A stretch of 64,000 bases of DNA from Thysanoteuthis rhombus (lineage: Eukaryota; Mollusca; Cephalopoda; Oegopsida; Thysanoteuthidae): the NCBI GenBank assembly GCA_963457665.1, contig OY735215.1, positions 46,182,138-46,246,137 on the forward strand. Reading direction: 5' to 3'. The translations under genes were made by a program, and so were the position numbers. Of this stretch, positions 44,101 through 56,299 are shown piece by piece (the first letter of the stretch is position 1; each line of letters starts with the position of its first letter). The notes under the pieces were generated by a model. The model worked only from the letters and a program-made list of their open reading frames with translations, had not been told where the DNA came from and ran no database searches.

Positions 44101-44389
44101 ACTATTTCGACAGGAATTCCTGGCTTCTTTCGTCACCGTTACATAAAAATGCCTAACTTTTAACAAGCGATGTTAAAATGTAGACTACCGAGAAAATAAG
44201 GTAATGTTTGCTTGTTTGTTTTTTTTTCGAAGAACTACTGGTCTGACCTCATTCCTCTCTGTGTGAATGTTAGAGACAAATGTCAAGGTTCTTAGGTCAG
44301 CCCCCTCTATTTTTTAAAAGAAGGGGAAGTTTCAATTCGATAGCAAACTAAAAAGATCACATATTGAACAATTGATGACATACATCTCT

Positions 44390-44425
44390 TTCTCTCCTTC
44401 TCTCTCTCTCCTTATCTCTCTCGCT
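44390..44425. repeat. Short TC-rich stretch
   Basis: CTCTCTCTC-type repeat of about 35 bases. Confidence 0.7.
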
Positions 44426-44535
44426 CGTTTGCCTTGGGATCTAATTTCAGATCTCTATAACAATCTCCTCAACCCCCAGCCCCCACAAAAAACTAGGGCA
44501 CAACATGACGAAGGTGTTCCCAATGAAAATTCTGC

Positions 44536-44543
44536 TGACGTCA
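44536..44543. promoter_or_regulatory. Palindromic CRE, TGACGTCA
   Basis: An exact full CREB/ATF site, followed by CGTAG. It lies about 500 bases upstream of the candidate 5' exon on the minus strand. A single 8-base match can occur by chance. Confidence 0.25.
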
Positions 44544-47500
44544 CGTAGTCGGTGTGTGCAAATGTCACACCTGAGCACGCTCGATGTTAAAAATGGTGCA
44601 TTAATGAGAAGAAATAAGTAAATTGATGGAAGGAAAACAATCGTAATTCATGGATCATATTGTTACTGCTTTGCTTCATAAATTTCCGACAGAACGCATA
44701 TCCGTGAGTCGTTCAATCGAGACAACCTTCTCTAGGTTGCACCAAAACTGGTTTTGATATAGCAATATATCTGACCGTGCAGTATATGCTTGTAAAATTT
44801 CTAAACATGAAAGCCCGAAAATAGAATGTCTAGTTATGGGGGTAGGGGTAACCTAGGCCTCACTTACCAACTATTGCACTCGAAGGGTTGGAGTATAGGT
44901 CAATCCCTAATAAACCTGAGCTTCTGAGATTGGGGGGGTTGAGGGTGCAGTCGATGCATTGTCGGTACAATGCATCGGCTTGGTAGGCCCAGAGCATCCC
45001 TGCCCCCTACGAAAAATTCGGGCAACTCTGTAATTTGGACAAAACCGTATATAATTGTGGACAAATTAACCCCTTTGCCCTCTCAACCAAGGGGTTGATA
45101 TGTCGATTAATAGAATAGCTTGACTATCGTTTACCGGCGAGCGAATTTAATATGGCATGTTAAAAGAGTTATACAGCAGCAGCCCCCTCCCGTTGAGGAA
45201 TCCAAGCGCCCTTTCCCCGTCGGTGGGGAATTATCCAAACAAGAATATAAATTTGTCCTATTTGGGGCACCTGCAGTATCACTTGAAAAGTTCTTGGACA
45301 TAAACCTCTCCGAAAATCTATAAAATATTTTTTTTTAAAATCCTGAAATCACCATTAATATCAACGACAAAAGTTTGTACCACACCCTTCATATTTCATT
45401 TGGTTGGTGTGGTCTCGTATTCCCTCTCCTCAGTTGAGGTAGATGTAGTATTCTGAGGATTATCTTACCCCACCCTTGCGTTAGAAGACAGTTCCCAGTC
45501 TTACTTCCATTAAATTTTCAAAGAATATTTCACGAATATCCTCAGTCAATAAACGCTTATTTTTGTTTAGTAAAAGTCAGTGTTGAAATAAAGACCACAT
45601 CGTTGTTATTGTTATGGCAGAGGCTGCAAGGTTATTCGAACTCATTCAGCATCAAAGTGAGTTGGCACCGCATGTCTTTTTCGCCATGCTAAACAAAAAC
45701 CCAAAGCCGGAAATACTCTGCTTTTGAAGGCCAGGAAGAATTTCTTAGCTCATAATATAGAAACGAAACAAATGTGGTTGGATGGAGCTTTTTTTTCCCA
45801 CATATTCTAATCCCACACAGGAGTTTATTATTATATTGGAACGCATACAGAGTGTTTAAATCGATATTTTAAGTATTTTGACGGTATGAATTGGTTTGCA
45901 TTCTAAACGAAATTGATTTCTGATTATCTCCAACTGGTTTAAGGGCAATATTTAACGGGGTAACCTCCCTCCCTATCTGACTTCCTTTTAAGAAGCACTT
46001 CGTTCTGCAGACGGAGAAAAAAGCCAGAGCGTGTTTTGGTTGCTGTATAAACATTAAATTGAAAATCCGATGTAAGATTCATTTTAGGTCAATCGTTGGA
46101 AAAGATGACACCACCAGATCCAGAATTGGATATATTTTTTATGGCATGTACCAGGGTCCATGACGCCGGGGACGGGTGCGCACAGCCCCCTCACTTTTTC
46201 AAAACTGACATTCCTCTTATACTTTATACATGACTCTTTGTTCATCTGCATAACCCTATATGCAAAAAAAGACATTTGTTGTTTTACAAAACATGATATC
46301 TACGTCTTTCTAAAGAATCAAAAATTCTGTGCGATTACTTAACAAGTGTGCGGATTACTCCGCATTTTTTTTAATATCCACAATGGATGGACTCCATTTG
46401 AAACAACGCAATGTCTTCTTTTAGGTGTCGCGCTTTGCAAATGCCCGGAAATGTTTGAGCACCTTCACAATGAAAAGAAATTGATAGCTTTCTTGTGAAT
46501 CAATGGAAATGTTACAATATTCCCAGCCTGTTGTACGCCCATTCATTTTTTCAACGAAATATTCAGTTTCGACAATTAAGTAAGTTGCTTCCATTTGGGT
46601 GCTATTTCAGAATCTGGTGATCCAGTTGAAATGGGGAATACCAAGGCTCAGAAACAAAGATAAGAGGAAAGGTTTTACTTCATTAAAGTTATGGAATACG
46701 TGCAGTTCCTTGGTTTTTGTTAAGTTCTCTCCAAAAAGAGAAAATGTGTGATTCCCCCCCAAAAAAAAACATTGAAGGAGATGTTGATTCTGAAGAATTT
46801 GCAAACGACAAAGCATGCTCGCTTGGCAGGTTTTGCGCACCATGATGGACTGATTATGCTTTGTGTTTTCAGAAAATACTTTTTAATCGAAATCAACAGT
46901 TGACTTTGTGGAATATGTGTCTTCGTGAGAAATTAACAGTGGTTGTTAGAGCGAGAATCGTGGGGTGCAATTTACTAATTCGGAAATTCCTATCTTATTT
47001 TGGTCTTTCACTCGGACAGAGGTTATATTCATCAACAGACAACTTGTCCAAACTTTGCGAAGTGAGATGGCAACTATTAATGGACAATGGTAGGCTAACC
47101 TAATCGTTCAAACATTTGAAGGGATGTGAAGAGATGCTTTCTTCAGAAGGTTCTTTGAAACTGTTATTGCAAAATCAAAACAACACACATTGGTTGAAGA
47201 GCCTTTTATACCAAGATAGCGAAACAGACTAAATCATTAAACGACGGGACTCATTGATAGCTGCGAAGGGTTTCTTCTGCTGGTCATCTTGTGAGTGTCG
47301 AAGATCACTACAAAAGAATCAACTTTTAAACTATAAGTACCATACTTCTACTTCGATTGAGGTAATATTTACCCAACCAAGTTTCAAAACCTTTGCAATG
47401 TTGGAAAATCTTCTCCATCGCGCCATTCATAGCAGACAATACGGTGATGAGTTGACTCACCTATAAGAGATCTTCATATTAGCGATATCAATATTAATGT

Positions 47501-47639
47501 CTTGGAAATGGTATTCGAGGTCTTTTAAACAATATTTCAAGAGGTCAAGACAATTTGTTTCAACGACATCCACGAGCAGTTGAAAGAGCGACAAAAAAGA
47601 TAAGTTATTCATCTGAAACACCATTCTGGTATGTAAACT
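44544..47639. other. No recognised gene; one hairpin
   Basis: Mostly unique-looking AT-rich DNA. A perfect hairpin lies at 44952-44977. Small frames (45120-45323, 46861-47103, 47254-47466) match nothing known and have no supporting context. Confidence 0.45.
44952..44977. other. Perfect 11-bp hairpin
   Basis: CGATGCATTGT (44952-44962) and ACAATGCATCG (44967-44977) are exact reverse complements around the loop CGGT. No T run follows, so it is not terminator-like. A second small inverted repeat, AACCCCTT with AAGGGGTT, follows at 45068-45096. Confidence 0.6.
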
Positions 47640-48010
47640 GCCATTCAAAGTTTCTAAATGAATTTCAATTAAATTTTTGTAGAAAGGTGGACAAAAGGCT
47701 ACGAAAGAAGTGATTAAAAATTGGAATGGAACTATTTATAATTACCTCCCCTACACCCTAGCCAATTGTCTTCAACCACAAGATATCTCCAAAAGTTATC
47801 TATCTGTTCACAGGAAATCTCCAAAAGTCTTCAAAAAATTTCAATTGAATTTTGTGAAGGGGTTGGCAATGGGGTTGCGAAGAACAGGTCATCCAGGGAT
47901 ATTTTTCTATTTTTTTTTTCATACATTAATGTATACGATCGTATTATCTCCAAAATTTCACAGTAAATTTTAGTGGAATTTTGTGGAAAGGTGGACAATA
48001 GACTAAGGAA
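47640..48010 (+). repeat. Family I repeat, with internal duplication
   Basis: GAAAGGTGGACAAAAGGCTA near 47682 recurs as GAAAGGTGGACAATAGACTA near 47986. A related series, GGAAGGCTGGGCAATAGACTA with TGTAATTACCTC after it, is at 54915-55040. Confidence 0.5.
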
Positions 48011-48744
48011 GGGTCGATGAAATTTGAGGGCGGATCAATGTCTCAGGACTTTCTACTTCTATATGACTATAAGATCGATAGGGTTATCTTACCAAAATAT
48101 AAACTAAGAAGACAAAATTTCTTTGGCAATCTTGGATGGTACCAATTTGGGAAAATATCAGTACTGTTCTCTGGATTATCATACGTACACGTACTCTGTA
48201 AATAAACATACGCCGCTGAAGAACAGACCAGGATACAAAACTTAGTTTAGTCTAGTACAGGGCAAGGGTCATTGCGAAAGTTTAATGCACCCTAGATGAG
48301 ACTTGAAATTTGCACCCATAGTTGCTTGATCTTTTAATTTTTTTTCCTGAAATGTCAGTATTGAGTCCCCTATGGTCTTTACCCTAGGTGCCTATCTAGT
48401 TTGGCTCAGTAGGTTGCGCCGGTCCATTTTTGGACCAACAATGCCAAGATCTTGTTCTGATATTTCAAAAAAAAAAATTCTAGATTTAAAAAAAATGTTT
48501 TTTCAAAAATGATTTTAGATAAAAGATTTTTTTTCAGATAATTTTAAATAATTTCTTCTGATGAACGTGCGGGCTCCGGCATGAATAAGCGTAGTACGGA
48601 TATTTCAGTTACTTTTTATTGCAAAGTCCCAGACTCAACTGTTATTCTATGGCCGTTAAACGACAAAAATAAAGAATAAGCCCTCGGCAAGACTAGGAAA
48701 ATTTGCAAGTTGTTGAATTTCGTCGGGGACTTAATCATCAGTCT
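48011..48744. other. No recognised gene
   Basis: Unique-looking. A 62-codon frame at 48017 is unrecognised. Confidence 0.45.
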
Positions 48745-48890
48745 TTAATCATCCGTCGTCAGACACAGACTTTCTCCAGGATTCGCCATACCTTTCAATC
48801 ATGGGCGTTGCGGAGCCAGTACTTTCTGAATTTGTCTAGTTCTTTTCTCCATCTTGTATTCTGCCGGCCTCAGTTGCGCATGTGATCGAT
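48745..48890 (-). pseudogene. RTE-like LINE 3' end, second copy
   Basis: The minus strand reads GRQNTRWRKELDKFRKYWLR and then NAHD and a stop, with WRILEKVC after it. It matches the terminal block at 16760-16867 (RWRNELDRFRKYWLR). Stops and a degenerate GATGATTAA tail show that it is dead. Confidence 0.7.
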
Positions 48891-48916
48891 GGGGATCCAT
48901 TTATTCCTAATCTGCA

Positions 48917-48940
48917 CTGATGATGGCCCGAGAAGTTGCA
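48917..48940 (+). other. Weak hammerhead-like core
   Basis: CTGATGA (48917-48923) followed by a GGC-to-GTT stem candidate and GCAA where GAAA is required. Shares its layout with the better motif at 58993 but lacks an essential residue. Confidence 0.2.
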
Positions 48941-49036
48941 ATAAAAAGATTACTGAAATTTTAGAAATTAAGTTGAAAAATTACCGGCTGAAAATGATTT
49001 AAGAGAAAAGATACCTTTCAATACTTTGTTGCTGAC

Positions 49037-49050
49037 AGAGAGAGAGAGAT

Positions 49051-49118
<68 letters not shown>
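49037..49118. repeat. (GA)n microsatellite
   Basis: About 82 bases of GA with three GATA interruptions. Confidence 0.95.
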
Positions 49119-49120
<2 letters not shown>

Positions 49121-51064
49121 TGTAAAATTGTAAGAGAACGTATGCAGCGTTGCTTATTTATCGCCTTTCCCGCGTTAGCGTTAGCGCATGTCTGGGCCGC
49201 GCAAAAATTCAACATTTAGCACTTTTTAATCGGATTTCAGCCAATTTTCAGCAATTTCAAGCAAAATCAGCCATATCCAGCAATAAAAAAATGGCTAACG
49301 TTTAATCGAGATCGATCTTGAATGCAGAATTCTTCCGAGTTGGCAACACTGAACGTTAGTAAAAATGAAATGCCCCAATTGTTATACTTAATGCATGAAT
49401 AAACGGAAGCTCTTTACTCAGTTTTCAAAGTTTATGTTTGAACATAAAAATGATACCCTTACAAATGTACTGAACAATTATAAGGTACAACATCAAACCA
49501 ATTAGAAATATGTACCACGTGATCGAGTTTGTCATTTGATATTTGTCACGCAGATGGGGGCGGATTCAAGCCATAAAGGGACGGACAGAAAAAGTTTTTT
49601 TTCAATAAAATAAGTGATAATCTAGCAGAGATTTCCGACCTTTTTGTTCGTCAATAGCCTTTGGGGCACTGACATCTTCCCATGTACCCTTTAAGATTTA
49701 AGGGTTCAAAATTGATAGAATTGTATCTATTTTGATAATGAGCTCCATTTATAGTCAGTGAAAGAAAGGTTTGGGAAATATCCATCGAACTGGTCTTTCA
49801 GCTTCCTAATATCAATATCCTCAGAAATTAATTCTTTGATGTGATTTTTTCAACTGGGTGACATGACCCTTGTTGTGTCTTATAGTAGCCCTGCTCAAGA
49901 TTTATGCAACTTTGTAACATGCAAGAAAGAAGGAGGGAAAGCTTGCCTAGTTGGTTGCACGTTTATCAACTGATGTGCAACGAGAGTGTTACTCTGTGCA
50001 GCAGTATACAACATAGTTAGGTTATACTCCCAGACCCATGTGTACCTTATGATGAGTGAAAGTGTATCCCAGTGGGTGCATATTCAAGGTTGAGAACCTC
50101 TGTATTCGTGTGATGATAATGGTTTTTTTAATGGAATGTCTCTTGAATACGCGTTGAAAGTTAGCACAATCTTTTTTTTTTTTTTTTACCTTTCTTCTTC
50201 GTTTAAAAGAGACCATTCGCATAGAATTATTTAGATATATCTATCCATACGACGTAAAAACGAATTTCTAAATAAGATTGTATTAAGAGAAAGACAAAAA
50301 AGAAGAAATTTCTATGACAACAAAAGAGAGATTTTTCTACGCACCGATTTTTCCACTGGTTTGTTCCACCCGGAGTTTCCGAAATGCAAAGATAATGGAC
50401 TCTTTCTTTCCTCGGCAGAAGATAGGACTGTCATAAAAAAAGGATCAGTAGACTGTCAGGTTGTGGAATGAGGCCAGACTTGTTTTGTTGAGATAATACA
50501 AAATGAGTAATGCTGTGAGCATACATTAAAGATTAAACGACGACATCATACTTAATTGTACAAAAGTTTAATTCAATAGAAAAATATTTTTTTTTAAAAA
50601 CATCTTATTTTAATTGAACTCAGTGCGTTCTCATTGGTCGATCTGGTGCTTTCTCCTTCCCTCTCACTTTAATTTGGATTATTCTTCTCTCCAAAGAAAT
50701 AGAGAAGAGATAATTACAATGAGGAAAATGAAGGAATAAGATACTTAAGGATGAAATAACGGATAGAATTAGGTTGTGGTTGGGTTGAGTAACGTATTTA
50801 TCTTCTTCTTCTCGACTAACATGAATTATCCTTTTTTAGTCTCTCATTTCCGTATCTTCCGACCTGACCGCATTCAGCAGACGATAAAAAGAGAAGAAGA
50901 AAAAGAGTGGTCTCTCCCCACCCTCTCTACCTCATCTCTCTCTCTCTCTCTCTTTCTTGTCTTAAATGTTGTTGTTGTTATTGTTGTTGTTATCATTATT
51001 AGCAGTAGTATTTTTCTTTTGCGAAAAAGTATGATAAGAGATGAAATAAGATAAAGACGGATTA
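49119..51064. other. No recognised gene
   Basis: AT-rich. T run at 50171-50187, TC run at 50936-50952, TTG units at 50968-50990. No gene supported. Confidence 0.45.
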
Positions 51065-51535
51065 TTAAAAACTGTCAACAAAAACTGTCAATGTAGGTTC
51101 TTTCAGTTTTCAAGTTAGTCTGGCTGGCTCTGTATATATCACGGGCACAGGCTGCACTGATGAAGCCTGGCGACTGAAAATTCAAACATTTAACTCCTGA
51201 TGACATGTCAGCAGAAAAAATAAAACGCTTGTTTTCATTTTGTTTTGTTTTTTTTATAAAATCCCCCCAACTGTTTGAGGATTCTGTTAGCAATGTAAGT
51301 TTAGGCTAAATCGGTCACTAGATTGTGCCCACTTGTTTTGTGCTTTCTTTTTGCTTCTTTTTAATTTGCTCTTTTTAGTTTTCTGACAAAAGGCGAGAGT
51401 AGTGACTTTTCCAGTGATCATCCCCTTATTCCATTATTTTAATTGATCGCCCCCCCACTGGCATGCTGCCAAAAGATGTTGGTCATGTAATGGTTTCTAT
51501 CAAGTGACTAAGCAGACCTGTTTCTCTTTTTCCGT
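51065..51535 (+). repeat. Family A repeat, nearly full length
   Basis: CTGTCAATGTAGGTTCTTTC, CAAGTTAGTCTGGCTGGCTC, GAGGATTCTGTTAGC, ACAAAAGGCGAGAGTAG, GGCATGCTGCCAAAAGATG, AAGTGACTAAGCAGACCTGT. No family B precedes it. Confidence 0.75.
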
Positions 51536-51839
51536 TAGGTTGCATTAAATAGTATCTTACAAACAATAATCGCGTCTCTTCTCTAATCTTTTCCATTTTC
51601 AAATGTCTAGGTTCTTCTCTAGTAGACAGCAAATGGAGACCATTGATTATTCATTACTGCAGGGTGTCGTCATCGATTTTGGTTCGGGCTTCCGGGTGTC
51701 AGGGGGACTCAGAGAAATAGAAGGCTTTAAGCATGCATTAAGAGCCAGGGTTGCCAGATGGTTGAAGACGTTTCTAGCCAAAAACACACCGAAAATGGCC
51801 GAATGGAAAAAATCGTTTGTAATTGCATTATGCACCAAA
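51536..51839. other. No recognised feature
   Basis: Contains an 83-codon plus frame (51603-51854) that I do not recognise. Confidence 0.4.
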
Positions 51840-52205
51840 AAAAAAATTTATTAAAAATAGTACCACAACAAAGTCAACTTTGCTATCCTGTACGAATGGC
51901 AAAGAGTAAGGACCTTATTTAGCATTATAATTACATTGAAAAATAGAAATCATCACGTGAACTTTGAAGGTTTACTTTTTTTAAACTGACTAATTTCCTT
52001 TGGAAATGAAGGTCTAACAGATGGAAAGCACGAAAAAAAAAAATAATACTTTTTTTCAAATGAAATGTTCTAAGGGAACAAAAAAAGCCAAAGAAAGACC
52101 CAAAAATGAATTCTGCCAAACTAAAAGGTTCATGGCCAAATACTTTTTAAAAAGTCAGATTGGTCAAATTTGACTGTAAAATGGCTAAAATGGCACCCCT
52201 GTTTG
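51840..52205 (+). repeat. Family G repeat, diverged copy 3
   Basis: ATTATAATTACATTGAAAAA, CTAAAAGGTTCATGGCCAAA and AAAATGGCTAAAATGGCA align with family G copy 2. Confidence 0.45.
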
Positions 52206-53039
52206 AGGAAAGAAAAAAAAAAGCAAAAGACAGGGTGGCTGTTCTGCTAAACAGGTTCCCCCATCCTCTGCTATCTAAAAGTAGAACGTTCCAATGGAAA
52301 ATCTTTCATAAGCTGAAATGGAGTAAACAAAAGAAATAACCATTTTTTCAAATGGAAAAAGATTTGGGCGTTTCCAGACCTAAAAATAGTGATTATGGTA
52401 TGTTACCTACAGGAGACTGGTGTGTAGAAGAGGGTATGCGCTACCTCTGTAACAATGTGGTATTTGCTTTTTGCCTTTTTCCATAAGTGTCCTGTTACTC
52501 AAACCTCCCTTATGTCCATCAATATTTTTGTGGGCTGGGAATTCCCCAGATCTTTTAACATATAGATTAATGGTAATCGCTTTCTTGCTTTATGCCCTTT
52601 CGGCTTACAAAATGTTTTTCCAAAAGAATGCTTTAACTATGGATAGCATGGGCAGCAGGGGATCTGTAGATATGAGAGAGTAGAGGAAGAGAGTAGCCAG
52701 AACAGAATGAGAGAAGAACAGAGAGAGAGAGCAAATCCAGAGTGGAATGTTTGAGAACGAGTGAGAGTGAGTGAGTGAGTGAGAGACAGAAAGGAAGAAA
52801 GGAAGGGAGAGAGAGAGAAAGAGAAGGGTAAATCTCTCAAGATAAAAACTGAAGGACAAAAGCCTGGATTCTGCTCATTTCCCAGACATATTAAAGTTTA
52901 TTGATTTCCGATAATCAATACGATTGCAGCGCCATCAAACAGCAACGATGGAAATTATGATTCCAATCAGTTCGTCTCCTTAGAGATAAATGCTCAGAAA
53001 TTCTTTGGGCTGGGTTAAGTAACAGGAAATGAAGAAATA
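52206..53039. other. No gene; GA-rich patch
   Basis: 52676-52845 is GA-rich with GAGTGAGTGA units. Otherwise nothing recognised. Confidence 0.5.
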
Positions 53040-53290
53040 CGAAGCTCGTACGGAAAGTATCCTGCCATATAATGCAAGAAAAAATTACAGCCTACCTAGG
53101 GCAATGGTTCTGTTGTACCTTTCAGAGACCCCCCCCCTTGTAATTTTGCACACTTATCCCAGTCCCTTCTACTTTCCAAAACAGTCTGTAAAGTCCTCTT
53201 TTGGGATTGACAACAACTGCCTCAATAAGTTCTCCTTAATCTTATCCGTGGTCTAAAATCTCTTTCCTTTCAACAGAAAAATGCCATAAG
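53040..53290 (-). pseudogene. Mariner-like transposase C-terminal scrap
   Basis: The minus strand reads KIKENLLRQLLSIPKEDFTD and then CFGK, followed in another frame by SRRDWDKCAKLQG. These match the C-terminal helices and W-D-K-C block of SETMAR-type mariner transposases. Stops and a frameshift are present; no catalytic region is left. Confidence 0.55.
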
Positions 53291-53639
53291 TCAAAAGGAA
53301 GCAAAGCTGGACAGGAGGGGATCTGACGGACCTGGGTGATGTAATGTTTTGCAAAAAAATGAAGCACGAGTCCTGAAGAATGGGTATTGTGAATGCGATG
53401 GTCACACAGTTCATAACCTCACTCAATGGCATCTGAGTATCCTCTTGGGGAAAGTGCCTCTTCATGCATGAGTGGTGAGGTTTTCTTCAACTGTTTACCA
53501 AGTTTTTCAAAAGCCGCACAATCATTTCTTGAGATATTCAAAATGTTCAGCAACTTTCCGAACAAAACTCTCATGCTACGACTTGTAGATAGATATTAGA
53601 TTCAAATGGGACGTGTGACAAGTAAATGGGTTTTCAGAT

Positions 53640-53727
53640 CATGAAACTAAGGAAGAGAGAAAGAGAGGGAGAAGAAATTGAAACAAGGCCTAAGTAAAAA
53701 AAAGTGAAAGGGGAAGTATAGGCGAAA
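53640..53727. repeat. Purine-rich lead-in
   Basis: AG-rich stretch leading into the minisatellite. Confidence 0.6.
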
Positions 53728-53910
53728 AGATTGAAGAATAAAAGGAAGAAGAGATTGAAGAATAAAAGAAAGAGATTGAAGAATAAAAGGAAGAAGAGAT
53801 TGAAGAATAAAAGAAAGAGATTGAAGAATAAAAGGAAGAAGAGATTGGAGAATAGAAGGAAGAGATTGAAGAATAAAAGGAAGAAGAGATTGAAGAAGCA
53901 GAAGAATGAG
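53728..53910. repeat. Purine minisatellite, 24+21-bp higher-order unit
   Basis: Alternating units AGATTGAAGAATAAAAGGAA+GAAG (24) and AGATTGAAGAATAAAAG+AAAG (21). Both lengths are multiples of three, so the plus frame reads KNKRKKRLKNKRKRL-type chains and the minus frame FFLLFFNL chains. Not evidence of a gene. Confidence 0.9.
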
Positions 53911-53974
53911 AAGTCTAAATTGGAGAACAAAAGAGGAACTTGCATTGAATTATAAATCACCACTACCCTAATAT

Positions 53975-54180
53975 ATTGTGCTGTGGGTGATCAATTAAAA
54001 AGTTGGAAAAAAAAGGGGTCAATGAATAGGTTACAGCTCTCACCTTTTGTTGGGCCATGATCACTAAAAAAGGTTTGAAATTTCAAAAAACAAGCGTCCA
54101 CGAAACAGTGACCAATTTATCATAAGTTTGTATTGCATATTGAACCTCTTACTAAAAACTCATTTTAGAGGGGAATTTTC
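53975..54180 (-). repeat. Family A repeat, minus-strand partial
   Basis: Reverse complement carries GGTTCAATATGCAATACA, GTTTCGTGGACGCTTG, AACAAAAGGTGAGAGC, GTAACCTATTCATTGACCCC in family order. Confidence 0.65.
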
Positions 54181-54379
54181 CAATAACCAAAAAACAACAT
54201 TTTCCTTACTCATTGGAAAGAGTGGATGTGTGTGTGTGTGTGTGAAAAATCTAAAGTTTTGATTATGAATGATTAGGGCTGGGCAAAGGCCGGATAGCTG
54301 TGAATGTCAGAAGTCATGAATAACCTTAATTCAGCAACAGTGATTAAATTGTTCTGTTGTGGATAGCAATGATTGATGA
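54181..54379. other. No feature; short TG run
   Basis: (TG)n at 54225-54244; otherwise nothing. Confidence 0.5.
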
Positions 54380-54610
54380 ATTGAAGAGAGAAAGAAAGAA
54401 AGGAAGAAGAAGGAATTGAAAAAGAAGAAATTAAAGAAAGAAAGGAAGGAAGAAGAAGAAATTGAACAAAGAACGGAAGAAAGAAGAAGAAATTGAAGAA
54501 GAAATTGAAGAAAGAAAGAAAGGAAAAAGAAGAAATAGGAGAGAAGAAGAAGAAGAAGAGAAAGGGAAAGACGAAATAAAAAAAGAGTAAATAAGTAAAC
54601 AGAAAGAAAA
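54380..54610. repeat. Purine-rich tract
   Basis: About 230 bases with GAAGAAATTGAA-type words. Confidence 0.8.
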
Positions 54611-54914
54611 GAAGATCTTAAAGGAATGACGTTGTTATGGTCACCATGTAAGTAATAAAGAATTTTGATAATTGTGTTTGTCCTCCTTTCTGATCTTCTT
54701 TTCAACTCTGAAGGAAACGGAATGCTCATGTCGCTATCTCTGTCAAATACCATTCCGATCACACTAGGATGAAAATGCTGCAAGGGTCTTCTTAAATCTG
54801 ATGATCTTGTAGGTACGTATCATTTTTGGATAACTGATTTTCAGATCACATCCTTTTTCACCATCATCATCTTTAAAAACACACTGATACGGACAATATC
54901 TCCCATCTGTTATA
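54611..54914. other. No recognised feature
   Basis: AT-rich, no gene. Confidence 0.5.
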
Positions 54915-55040
54915 ATTGTGATATTAGTTCCATTTCATGGAAGGCTGGGCAATAGACTACAGGTGAAGCATTTAAATTTTGGAGTGGATCCATCTGTAAT
55001 TACCTCTTCTATGTTATACCTATCAGTTTACACAGGTGTT
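54915..55040 (+). repeat. Family I repeat, second copy
   Basis: TTCATGGAAGGCTGGGCAAT, ATTTAAATTTTGGAGTGG and TGTAATTACCTC match the order seen near 47680-48050. Confidence 0.45.
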
Positions 55041-56299
55041 CCATTTTAAAACCTGGGTTAATGACATTTGATTGTAAATAGCTCAAAATGATTTGCTCTG
55101 AGGCATGGTTTTTTCAAACTGCACCCAACATAAAATTCCCTTTCCCAAAATATACAATATGCCATATTTGATGACAAAAATTATTCTCTGACAAGGACAC
55201 CACATTGAAAATAGACCATTATTAGAAATGGTGTGGAATTTTTTTGCAACTGATTGTTACCCAGGATATTCTTACTCACTAAAGGTTACTCTCTAGCATG
55301 TCCAATGTACGTGTGGGGGGTCTCTATTTTGGGGCTGCACTTACATCATGGACCTTTAATCTAACCCTGTTTAGGACATGCACACTCTATCCAGAATACG
55401 TCACATCCAGTATACCTGAACGTTTTTAAATCTCAAATCTCAAATTCTTTTTCTGATCAATGGCTCACATATGCTTTTGATGTTAATGCTTGGCTTTATC
55501 TAAGCAGTATCTAGATCAACTCTGATATAAGATCAGATGATCTCCCAATATATAATTGCCATTTCATTCGTGCAGTATGTAGCTCAAGGACTTTTATTTA
55601 GTGTGCAACCTCACTCACCATAGCACCACCCTCAGGAAGATTCTGAAAACTGTCTGGTTCCCACCGGCATCAGGGAATAACCCTGGCCCTACCCTCTGAA
55701 TGAAATGGAGTGGTGCAGCCTGGGGGAATAGACATGTAAGAGGATTACATAAAATTTTGTATCATATGCATTTTTTTTCCCAGAATTTTAAATCTAAAAC
55801 TTGGGGGTGCATTTTATACAAGAGAACTAAATGTTACCCCTTTTTCCTTGTGGCTTGTGGCTGTATTTGGGACGGCATGACAAAAAGTAAGTTATATCAA
55901 TGTCCAATCTAAATGATGATGCATAACAAAAAGTTTAAATCTTTCGGTAAATTTTGTTTCAGAACATAATGTAAATTTACATAGTCCAATTTTTAGTCAT
56001 TATGTACTGGTAAAAAGTTGAAAAAAATAGTTGAAAAAAGATTCAATTTAGTCGCTACACATTCTGAAAAGTCAGAGCATATGATTCATAGGAAGTATTT
56101 TTCAGGATTTTATAGTTCATAATTAGTAAATACAGTACATCTTTTGCAACAAATGGTCAAGGATTGAGACCTTCTTCTCATATCTGTCTATCAGACTGTT
56201 TATGTTTGCAATGACCAATTCCATTTACAATGCTATTCTCTCATATAGGGTGAATATGCATTCTGTATTTACTATCTACAACAACTTTATTTTTTTGAA
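55041..56299. other. No recognised gene
   Basis: AT-rich, unique-looking sequence. A 70-codon plus frame at 55700-55912 is unrecognised. Confidence 0.45.

Noticed and set aside
51150-51185. CTGATGAAGCCTGGCGACTGAAA as a hammerhead core
   Set aside because: It lies in family A, where other copies read ATGGAGCTA at this place, so the box arose by mutation and is not conserved.
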